Assembly: GCF_030362855.1 (NCBI RefSeq)
Contig: NZ_JAUCBP010000008.1
Coordinates: 1 to 47,444, forward strand
DNA: 47,444 nt
Direction: 5' to 3'
From: Neoalteromonas arenosi
GTDB taxonomy: Bacteria > Pseudomonadota > Gammaproteobacteria > Enterobacterales > Alteromonadaceae
Part shown: in pieces, positions 1-5,180 of the stretch
Layout: each line of letters opens with the position of its first letter
Numbering within the stretch: the stretch's first letter is position 1
The notes under the pieces: model-generated
What the model was told of the DNA's origin: nothing
Database searches by the model: none
Seen by the model: only the letters and a program-made list of their open reading frames with translations
Translations under genes and position numbers: made by a program

Positions 1-77
1 GACATGACACCGATTGAGTATAGAAATGCCGCCTAGATATTCTACGAAGTAACTGTGTTAGATATGGGGTATTTACA
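1..77 (+). mobile_element. 3' end of an IS3-family insertion sequence (left copy)
   Basis: Reading the plus strand from base 1 in frame gives DMTPIEYRNAA and a TAG stop at 34-36, which resembles the C-terminus of IS3-family OrfB transposases. The next 41 bp would be the right end of the element, finishing in ACA at 75-77 (TG...CA termini are usual for IS3). The same 77 bp occurs, inverted and without mismatch, at 47368-47444, and the two flanks diverge at base 78. The IS boundary is therefore taken as base 77. Only this fragment of the element is in the window. The family call rests on a short C-terminal motif and the terminal dinucleotides. Confidence 0.7.
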
Positions 78-276
78 CTACTTTGTTAGTGAAATCAGGT
101 TCAACACTCAACGAAAACCATGTTACAAATACGAAAAGAGGATAAAGGAATAAAGAAAGTGGATTCATTTGAAGAGTCATAAACCCGTTATGAATTGAAA
201 AAACAGTACTTCCTGTAAACAAATGAAACCCTATGCCTACAAACACGAAAAAACGAAAAAATTGCAACTTCCTCAT
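73..276 (-). CDS. Cassette 1: small two-helix membrane protein, C-terminus altered by IS insertion
   Basis: A 67-residue ORF starts with ATG 5 bp after the R' core (GTTAGGC) of the upstream attC, as expected for the first ORF of an integron cassette. It has two hydrophobic stretches, about residues 6-28 and 38-57, so it is probably an inner-membrane protein. No family is recognised. The stop codon at 73-75 lies inside the IS end, so the last one or two codons and the stop come from the insertion; the native C-terminus and the cassette's own attC are missing on the left. The ORF is minus-strand like all other cassettes. Function unknown. Confidence 0.6.
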   Translation of the reverse strand: MRKLQFFRFFVFVGIGFHLFTGSTVFSIHNGFMTLQMNPLSLFLYPLFVFVTWFSLSVEPDFTNKVV

Positions 277-280
277 ATAT

Positions 281-388
281 GCCTAACACCCCGATAAGGG
301 GCAATTGCTTGCATGCGAGAATATCGGATCCGCATGCGAGTAATTGTCCCAGCGAGCGTAGTGAGTGAGCTTGATCGGTTTGTTATAC
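281..388 (-). repeat. attC recombination site 1 (108 bp)
   Basis: On the minus strand the site begins with R'' GTATAAC (382-388), continues AACAAACCGATCAAGC, and ends with R' GTTAGGC (281-287). The arms CAATT...GCAATTG and GCATGCG...CGCATGC are inverted repeats that can fold as a hairpin. Five more copies of almost the same site follow. R'' matches the R' of its own cassette (717-723), the hallmark of a cassette inserted from a circular form. Confidence 0.92.
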
Positions 389-393
389 GACAT

Positions 394-696
394 CTATAAA
401 TCAACCTCCTCTTCTACAGCTTCTGGATACCTGACTAATGCGAAACGGTTGTCTTTAGCATAGAGAAAAGCGTCTTTAACTACACCATCTTTCATATCCG
501 CTTCATTAGAAACTAATTTGGTTTTGCGGATGTCGATCTGATTCCAACCTAGATCACCCATAAATATAGCTACGTCTTCGATAACATCACTTAGTACTTC
601 ATCCGCAGAAAACATCAGAAACGCATAACGCTTTCCATTTTCGAACACAGTCGAATCGTCTTCGGTGTATTCAGCGGTGCCGGTAAAAGCTAACAC
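394..696 (-). CDS. Cassette 2: acidic soluble orphan protein
   Basis: A 100-residue protein with no signal peptide or membrane segment, rich in Asp and Glu (it ends EAVEEEVDL). It starts with ATG 20 bp inside the cassette boundary, after an AAAAGG-like ribosome site, and its TAG stop lies 5 bp before the R'' core of attC 1, so it fills the cassette tightly. The periodic alternation of hydrophobic residues suggests a small alpha/beta fold. I do not recognise the family. The compact fit between two attC sites makes it a convincing gene despite its unknown function. Confidence 0.75.
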   Translation of the reverse strand: MLAFTGTAEYTEDDSTVFENGKRYAFLMFSADEVLSDVIEDVAIFMGDLGWNQIDIRKTKLVSNEADMKDGVVKDAFLYAKDNRFALVRYPEAVEEEVDL

Positions 697-716
697 TTTT
701 GACTATTCCTTTTGTC

Positions 717-824
717 GTATAACACCCCGATAAGGGGCAATTGCTTGCATGCGAGAATATCAGATCCGCATGCGAGTAATTGTCCCAGCGAACGGAGTGA
801 GTGAGCTTGATCGGTTTGTTAGGT
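717..824 (-). repeat. attC recombination site 2 (108 bp)
   Basis: Minus strand: R'' ACCTAAC (818-824) to R' GTTATAC (717-723). Nearly identical to attC 1, 3, 4, 5 and 6. Its R'' provides the TAA stop of the preceding cassette ORF. Confidence 0.92.
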
Positions 825-1252
825 GCCACGATAACTTCCATATGTCCCTACTGAATTTTTTAGCTGTTTCTCCAAAAGCGATTTAGCTTTGCGTTTATCG
901 CTTGGACCAAACTTTTCAAGCTCTGGCATTAACTCTTTCAATGCCTCAAGTGAGTTCTTAGCAAAAGTATCAAAGTCCGATTGACTCTTACAAAGTCCGT
1001 TTAAAGGACCAACTTTAATTTTAGCTTTCTTACACACTTTGTGGAGCGATGTGGTTTGTTTCCGGCTCTAATTATCAGTATATTAAAAAATCTCTCTTGG
1101 CCAGTAACACTGACTTCAATTTTCAGGTGTTTTTTAGTGTACTCAATTGAGTCGTGCCACCTTTGATTTGACCGCTTAGTTTTATATCCGAATTCAAAAA
1201 CAAGACAATCAAAGTAAGCTCCAATTTTGTCAAAGTAAAAACCATCAGCCAT
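819..1252 (-). pseudogene. Cassette 3: orphan ORF split by a 2-nt frameshift
   Basis: Two overlapping reading frames fill this cassette: 1001-1252 (83 codons, ATG start right after the cassette boundary) and 819-1037 (72 codons, GTG start). They join at AAAGTGTGTAAG around 1030-1041. Removing one GT dinucleotide puts them in a single frame and reads ...NKPHRSTKCKKAKIKVGP..., giving one protein of about 143 residues. The first half begins at the canonical cassette start and the second half ends on the TAA within R'' of attC 2, so together they behave as one cassette gene. The protein looks soluble and basic, with no recognised family. The alternatives are two translationally coupled genes, programmed frameshifting, or a sequencing error. 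Confidence 0.65.
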
Positions 1253-1262
1253 AACTAGTGGT

Positions 1263-1370
1263 ACCTAACACCCCGATAAGGGGCAATTGCTTGCATGCGA
1301 AAATCGCGAAGCCGCATGCGAGGAATTGTCCCAGCGAGCGCAGAGAGTGAGCTTGATCGGTTTGTTATAT
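1263..1370 (-). repeat. attC recombination site 3 (108 bp)
   Basis: Minus strand: R'' ATATAAC (1364-1370) to R' GTTAGGT (1263-1269). It has small differences in the loop (AAAATCGCGAAGCC instead of GAGAATATCGGATCC on the plus strand). Its R'' supplies the stop of cassette 4. Confidence 0.92.
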
Positions 1371-1649
1371 GCCAACTACCTCTACCCCTGATTTTTCATT
1401 TAAGTTCATCATAGTCGCAAACTGTACAACCTCATCCAGTGACTCATTTGGATGACTTGTCGTAGTAACCCGTTTTGGGCTTGAGCCATCACCAATAGCT
1501 AATTCGTCAATTACATCCTCTATTTTTTCGCAGTCTTCACCGACCACGCAAAAGAGTTCATAACCTTGTTCCAGTAAACTCAAAATTAAATCATCCGTCT
1601 CCGAACTGTATTTATTCTTGGAAACTAAAACCACCTTCGAATGTTTCAT
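1365..1649 (-). CDS. Cassette 4: small soluble protein, possibly DUF7684-like
   Basis: A 94-residue protein. The frame is open upstream into the attC, but the ATG at 1647-1649, immediately after the R' core, gives the natural start MKHSKVVLVSKNKYSSET. The pattern beta strand (KVVLVS), helix (DDLILSLLEQGYE), strand (LFCVVG), then C-E-K-I-E-D-V-I-D-E-L resembles the small DUF7684-type proteins often found in integron cassettes; this assignment is from memory and uncertain. The stop TAA is the R'' core of attC 3 (GGC ATA TAA C), so the attC contributes the last codons. No signal peptide or membrane helix. Function unknown. Confidence 0.75.
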   Translation of the reverse strand: MKHSKVVLVSKNKYSSETDDLILSLLEQGYELFCVVGEDCEKIEDVIDELAIGDGSSPKRVTTTSHPNESLDEVVQFATMMNLNEKSGVEVVGI

Positions 1650-1652
1650 GGC

Positions 1653-1760
1653 ATATAACACCCCGATAAGGGGCAATTGCTTGCATGCGAGAATATCGGA
1701 GCCGCATGCGAGGAATTATCCCAGCGAGCGGAGTGAGCGAGCTTGATCGGTTTGTTAGGT
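1653..1760 (-). repeat. attC recombination site 4 (108 bp)
   Basis: Minus strand: R'' ACCTAAC (1754-1760) to R' GTTATAT (1653-1659). Same type as attC 1-3. Confidence 0.92.
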
Positions 1761-1761
1761 G

Positions 1762-2124
1762 CTACCGCCATTGCCTCTCCAACATTTGAATCCTAGACTC
1801 TAGAACGTTACACATAGTATTTGCTGCAACCATTATCTCCCCATCACGCAGTGCAAATAATGCGGCAGACTCCTTGAGACCGGAATCATCAATTACATCT
1901 AGAGTTTGATATTGGTCTCCAATTTCCTGAACTCCAACTTTACAAGCTTCAAACGCGATTTCAAAATTACCTAGTTTTATTGCCCCTCTACCTTTTTCCA
2001 AATGTTCAGTAGGGGAATGCAGTGAATTTACAACGTATAGATAAATTAAAGTGCAACAAATGATTATGCTGGTGAAAGCTATGAACCAAACTTTTGAAAC
2101 TTCCACAGCTTTCAAATTAGGCAC
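1762..2124 (-). CDS. Cassette 5: membrane-anchored orphan protein
   Basis: A 120-residue protein with one N-terminal membrane helix (about residues 12-33, VWFIAFTSIIICCTLIYLYV) followed by a mostly helical soluble part (residues 38-120) that could be tetratricopeptide-like (GRGAIKLGNFEIAFEACKVG). The listed start is a GTG lying inside the R' core of attC 5; a second GTG a few codons later (before EVSKVW) is an alternative. The stop is immediately next to R'' of attC 4. No family recognised. The topology suggests that most of the protein is exposed on the periplasmic side. Confidence 0.7.
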   Translation of the reverse strand: MPNLKAVEVSKVWFIAFTSIIICCTLIYLYVVNSLHSPTEHLEKGRGAIKLGNFEIAFEACKVGVQEIGDQYQTLDVIDDSGLKESAALFALRDGEIMVAANTMCNVLESRIQMLERQWR

Positions 2125-2230
2125 CTAACACCCCGATAAGGGGCAATTGCTTGCGCGCGAGAATATCAGATCCGCGTGCGAGGAATTGTCCCAGCGAGCG
2201 TAGCGAGTGAGCTTGATCGGTTTGTTAGTA
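2123..2230 (-). repeat. attC recombination site 5 (108 bp)
   Basis: Minus strand: R'' TACTAAC (2224-2230) to R' GTTAGGT (2123-2129). The variable arm carries GCGCGCG/CGCGTGCG instead of the GCATGCG pair seen in attC 1-4. The changes on the two arms are coordinated, keeping the hairpin. Confidence 0.92.
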
Positions 2231-2258
2231 CCCAATACCCAAAAACGACCTAAGAACA

Positions 2259-2534
2259 CTATTCCACCCTATTCCTATTTTTAATTATCGTGCGATAACT
2301 AAAATACGTGAAAAACGGAGTTAACAGATAAATCGATAAGATTACATCAAAGGCAAAGAGTGGATAAATAATCTCAGCTTGTCCGACTGACCCACAAAAC
2401 TCCCATTTAAGGATTGAAATGCATTCATAAACTGAAGTAGACCAAACATAAGCAGTCACACCAAATAAAGTGCTAATAATCAAAAGACTTCTCAGCATTT
2501 TCAAATACAATTTTTTGGATGGTTTTACTTTCAA
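2259..2534 (-). CDS. Cassette 6: two-helix membrane protein
   Basis: A 91-residue basic protein with two predicted membrane helices, about residues 15-32 (SLLIISTLFGVTAYVW) and 58-76 (YPLFAFDVILSIYLLTPFF), joined by a loop with two cysteines (YECISILKWEFCG). The frame starts at a TTG close behind a GGGAAG; the first ATG is codon 13, so the exact start is uncertain. It ends with TAG about 30 bp before attC 5. The cassette's extended end complementarity (GTTAGTACCCAA at one end, TTGGGTACTAAC at the other) shows clearly where it begins and ends. No known family. Confidence 0.65.
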   Translation of the reverse strand: MKVKPSKKLYLKMLRSLLIISTLFGVTAYVWSTSVYECISILKWEFCGSVGQAEIIYPLFAFDVILSIYLLTPFFTYFSYRTIIKNRNRVE

Positions 2535-2553
2535 CTTCCCTGTTCCCCTTGGG

Positions 2554-2661
2554 TACTAACTCCCCGATAAGGGGCAATTGCTTGCGCGCGAGAATATCAG
2601 ATCCGCGTGCGAGGAATTGTCCCAGCGAGCGGTGTGAGCGAGCTTGATCGGTTTGTTAGGT
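2554..2661 (-). repeat. attC recombination site 6 (108 bp)
   Basis: Minus strand: R'' ACCTAAC (2655-2661) to R' GTTAGTA (2554-2560). It shares the GCGCGCG-type arm with attC 5, so these two may have a recent common origin. Confidence 0.92.
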
Positions 2662-3096
2662 GCCATTTCCCCGAGCCTCTTTTAAAACAGCTAACTTATT
2701 ACGGTAAACCCACATGATGAATGCAAGTAATAGCATAACAGGGCCTATGTAGAGACCACTCATTGTACTCTTACTCTTGTATCGAAGCGGGCCACCTAAA
2801 TCTGAGTTAAAACAAACATTAGTGTATTGATAGCAGCTAATAGTTAAATTTGGCTCAAGCTCAACTAATGACTTTATTAGAACCTTAGCATTTAAAGCTT
2901 CATAAACGTATATCTCTGGGCCACTTCCTCTTGATCGCTTTTGTGCGTCTGAGTACACAAAATGGCTTACCTGATAAGTTTTTAAGTCATCCAAGATAGC
3001 TGCATTCAACTCATCACTTGCGATCCAATAACTTATTCCTAAAGAGACTAGGCCGAATAGAGCAATTGCCGAAATGGATTCTAAAACATCCTTCAT
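2656..3096 (-). CDS. Cassette 7: protein with two membrane helices and a periplasmic domain
   Basis: A 146-residue protein starting at the ATG at 3094-3096 (MKDVLESISAIALFG); the upstream open frame runs into attC 7 and is not likely coding. One helix lies at about residues 8-25 and another near the C-terminus (about 115-134, GLYIGPVMLLLAFIMWVY), with some 90 residues between them containing two cysteines (ISCYQYTNVCF) that could form a disulphide outside the cytoplasm. The stop TAA is the R'' core of attC 6. No family recognised. Confidence 0.7.
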   Translation of the reverse strand: MKDVLESISAIALFGLVSLGISYWIASDELNAAILDDLKTYQVSHFVYSDAQKRSRGSGPEIYVYEALNAKVLIKSLVELEPNLTISCYQYTNVCFNSDLGGPLRYKSKSTMSGLYIGPVMLLLAFIMWVYRNKLAVLKEARGNGT

Positions 3097-3108
3097 ATTT
3101 GACTTGGC

Positions 3109-3217
3109 ACCTAACACCCCCATAAGGGGCAATTACCTGTAGGCTAAAATACGGAGCGAAGCGAAGGGAGCCTGCAGGTAAGTGTCCCAGCGCAGCGCGT
3201 TAATGGGCTTGTTATAT
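3109..3217 (-). repeat. attC recombination site 7 (109 bp, divergent type)
   Basis: Minus strand: R'' ATATAAC (3211-3217) to R' GTTAGGT (3109-3115). The R' side (CCCCTTATGGGGGTGTTAGGT) and the GGGACA box match the other sites, but the middle is different: the arms are CTTACCTGCAGGCTCC and its complement GCCTACAGGTAA. It is therefore a second attC type in an otherwise uniform array. Confidence 0.88.
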
Positions 3218-3219
3218 GC

Positions 3220-3432
3220 CTACTCGCTGACCTCTTTCTTAGGCTCCATAAAGTTCATTATTCCGAGCAGGATCCAACCGCCAACCCAAGTGAAAAAGCC
3301 CAAGACAAAAGTGGCTAAACCAGCAATAAGTTTAGAACGTTTCTGTTTGTGAGCTAAGTATATAGCCAGTATCGCTGGGATCACTGCAAAGAATAAGGGA
3401 AGTAACATAACCATGTTTATATTAATATTCAT
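3220..3432 (-). CDS. Cassette 8, second ORF: small two-helix membrane protein
   Basis: A 70-residue protein starting at ATG (MNININMVMLL), overlapping the end of the preceding ORF by 11 bp and ending with TAG directly next to the R'' core of attC 7. Two hydrophobic helices (about residues 7-26 and 35-57) are separated by a short basic loop (AHKQKRSK); the C-terminus is charged (MEPKKEVSE). The layout recalls small immunity-type or superinfection-immunity-like membrane proteins, but no diagnostic motif is present. Overlap with the ORF upstream suggests translational coupling. Confidence 0.65.
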   Translation of the reverse strand: MNININMVMLLPLFFAVIPAILAIYLAHKQKRSKLIAGLATFVLGFFTWVGGWILLGIMNFMEPKKEVSE

Positions 3433-3637
3433 AAACTACCTTGTTATTTGAAAAATCAAGAAAAGCTCCAAAAGCATAAAGAGTATTGACATGGGAATGT
3501 CCAGCTTTCGCAAACCTTTTACTCCTTTTTGAGCGCTCCAATCTTACCATATCACGGTATGAGGATGACCCAATATAGAACCATCCTCGATATACCCATT
3601 CGAAGCTACTACCAACTTTAGAAATAAAGTTTATCAC
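3422..3637 (-). CDS. Cassette 8, first ORF: small basic soluble protein
   Basis: About 71 residues starting at GTG (3635-3637) or the TTG just before it, close to the outer boundary of the cassette array. It is basic and aromatic (VGSSFEWVYRGWFYIGSSSYRDMVRLERSKRSKRFAKAG), with a clear strand-turn-strand pattern and no membrane helix. It overlaps the membrane-protein ORF downstream by 11 bp, so the cassette may carry a two-gene unit. The two products (basic soluble plus small membrane protein) could work together; that is inference from the overlap only. No known family. Confidence 0.55.
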   Translation of the reverse strand: MINFISKVGSSFEWVYRGWFYIGSSSYRDMVRLERSKRSKRFAKAGHSHVNTLYAFGAFLDFSNNKVVYEY

Positions 3638-3652
3638 CAATTTTCACTAGGC

Positions 3653-3659
3653 ATATAAC
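3653..3659 (-). other. Outer boundary of the cassette array (R' core without attC or attI)
   Basis: The minus strand reads GTTATATGCC here, the perfect partner of GGCATATAAC in attC 7, so it is the starting edge of cassette 8. To the right there is no attC body and no attI I can recognise; the sequence goes directly (5 bp later) into a 22-bp palindrome. This is either an atypical attI, a secondary insertion site, or an array edge left by deletion. Confidence 0.7.
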
Positions 3660-4276
3660 ATCTTATTATGAAGACTTCACAGTAACACCGGGTAGGATTC
3701 ATGCAACAAATCTCCATATTCGTATTTAATATCAGCAGCTTACAATAATTCACTCGTTAAAAAACACTGTTTTCTATGCGTGTTACTGAGAACCCTCAGT
3801 AATAACGGGCTCTGATTGCAAGCTATCATATGTAAATCAATGAGTTATCGTTTTAAGGCGCTGAAATTTGCGTGTTACTAAGACTTCTCATTAACTACAC
3901 ACCCAAATCTTACCCCATTTTCAGCAATAATGAGGCCTACAGCGCGATTTTAGCGTAAATTTATTGCGTATTACTGAGAATTCTCAGTAATTACACCCCC
4001 TAATTTGTACCAAAAACCATACGCTACGCGGGCTACAAGCCAATTATTCCTACTTTTTGTTGCGTGTTACTGTGAAGTCTTAGTAATTACGGATGGTCAA
4101 ATTAGTCTGCTATTGGTCGAAAAGCTGACATTGACGATGGGATTTGGGTTGACTAATTCATCGCTTTAAATTTTTGCCTGATGGGTGGGTTTTCGAATGT
4201 CTGCAATACGTACAATCTAGACAGTCAGCATCAGTAGTGTCAATCAGTAAATAATGCAGCTACATGCGTTTTGATA
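3660..4276. repeat. Gene-free stretch with five dispersed 22-bp palindromes
   Basis: No credible ORF lies in these 617 bp. Five copies of a 22-bp palindrome occur at 3665-3686 (inverted), 3782-3803, 3874-3895, 3970-3991 and 4066-4087. The last four are in one orientation and start 92, 96 and 96 bp apart. The half-site is ATTACTGAGAA, and the copy at 3970 is a perfect palindrome. Each same-orientation copy is preceded by TGCG(T) and usually followed by TAC/ACAC. The roughly 70-bp sequences between copies are unrelated to each other. The copy at 3665 differs from that at 4066 by only two positions when inverted. No integrase remnant is visible. Bases 4094-4276 hold nothing recognisable. Confidence 0.8.
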
Positions 4277-4984
4277 TCAGTTGGCAGTGTGCGTTAGTAG
4301 GTAGCTCTCAATTTTTTTATCTAGTGCCATGTATGCAGGTAAAAGGGTATTCCTTAAGAAGTCAGAATATCCTTGGCCATAAGCTTTTTGAGCCGCTAAT
4401 CCACTTCTTAATTTCCCAAGCTCTAATTCTGATTTAATGAGGAGAGTCTCATTACTTCTATCGAAATATTGATGTCTTGTATCTCGAAGAATCGCATCGT
4501 GATAGGCATCACTGAGATAGGAGTAAACATCATTTCTATTATTTGAATAATCAAATAGTTTTGTAATATCACGGACTAGATCTTTATCTTGAAGATTCAC
4601 AAGTTGACCATTTTCCAGCATCAGTTTGTAAACTGATTTATTGGGGAAAAACGTTGGGGTTTCAAGAATATCCAGCTTTTGATTGATTCGTGCCACGTTT
4701 TCAACATTTACTGGTGACTCTAGGAGGGCCTCTATCATTTGCTCCAAAGTGGATGACATAGCAGCTCTTTTAGTCAAGATAACTGACAGTTGCTCCATAT
4801 CATCTTTTAGGTCTTGATGCAGAAACGTCAATGATTGATTGGCACTCTCTCTATCTGTTCGTTGTGCGTCCCACTGACCAATAACAACCGCTAAGTAAAC
4901 GCCAATCAGAACCACGAATATATCGAGAATGAAAGCGCTCCAGTTCTGATCCCTTATGTGTTGGGCATAACGGCGTATAATCAT
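4277..4984 (-). CDS. DUF6090-type membrane-anchored protein
   Basis: A 235-residue protein with the characteristic N-terminus MIIRRYAQHIRDQNW, a single membrane helix (about residues 19-38, ILDIFVVLIGVYLAVVIGQW) and a long charged helical region. This layout is that of the DUF6090 family of marine bacteria, whose function is unknown. Residues 45-75 (SLTFLHQDLKDDMEQLSVILTKRAAM) look coiled-coil. The start is supported by AAGGAGAGC 8 bp upstream. It is a single gene with its own upstream gap. It lies between the palindrome array and a reductase gene, with no functional link apparent. Confidence 0.75.
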   Translation of the reverse strand: MIIRRYAQHIRDQNWSAFILDIFVVLIGVYLAVVIGQWDAQRTDRESANQSLTFLHQDLKDDMEQLSVILTKRAAMSSTLEQMIEALLESPVNVENVARINQKLDILETPTFFPNKSVYKLMLENGQLVNLQDKDLVRDITKLFDYSNNRNDVYSYLSDAYHDAILRDTRHQYFDRSNETLLIKSELELGKLRSGLAAQKAYGQGYSDFLRNTLLPAYMALDKKIESYLLTHTAN

Positions 4985-5126
4985 GTATCGCAGCTCTCCT
5001 TATTAGCACTAAGAGGATAGCATCAGCGATTTTAAATAATCAATTTAATCTGCGAGTCGGCCTTTGCAACGCGCACAGCAAAGCGTCAGGTTTGATTGTA
5101 TCGGAGTGTCATTGTTGGTTAGGCGG

Positions 5127-5154
5127 ATACCCAAGTATCCATTTACTTGGGTAT
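5127..5154 (-). terminator. Perfect 11-bp stem hairpin after the reductase gene
   Basis: ATACCCAAGTA, a 6-nt loop, then TACTTGGGTAT: an 11-bp perfect stem 27 bp after the stop of the 5181-6353 gene. There is no clear U tract on the minus strand, so it may be a weak terminator or an mRNA 3'-end stabiliser. Confidence 0.45.
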
Positions 5155-5180
5155 ATATCGATAAATTGTACGGCTGAATA

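Noticed and set aside
85-91. GTTAGTG as the intact R'' of cassette 1's attC
   Set aside because: It does not match the cassette's own R' (GTTAGGC), unlike all other cassettes, so it was not listed as a site.
3660-4093. CRISPR array
   Set aside because: The repeats are palindromic, only 22 bp, degenerate and about 70 bp apart, one is inverted, and no cas genes are near.
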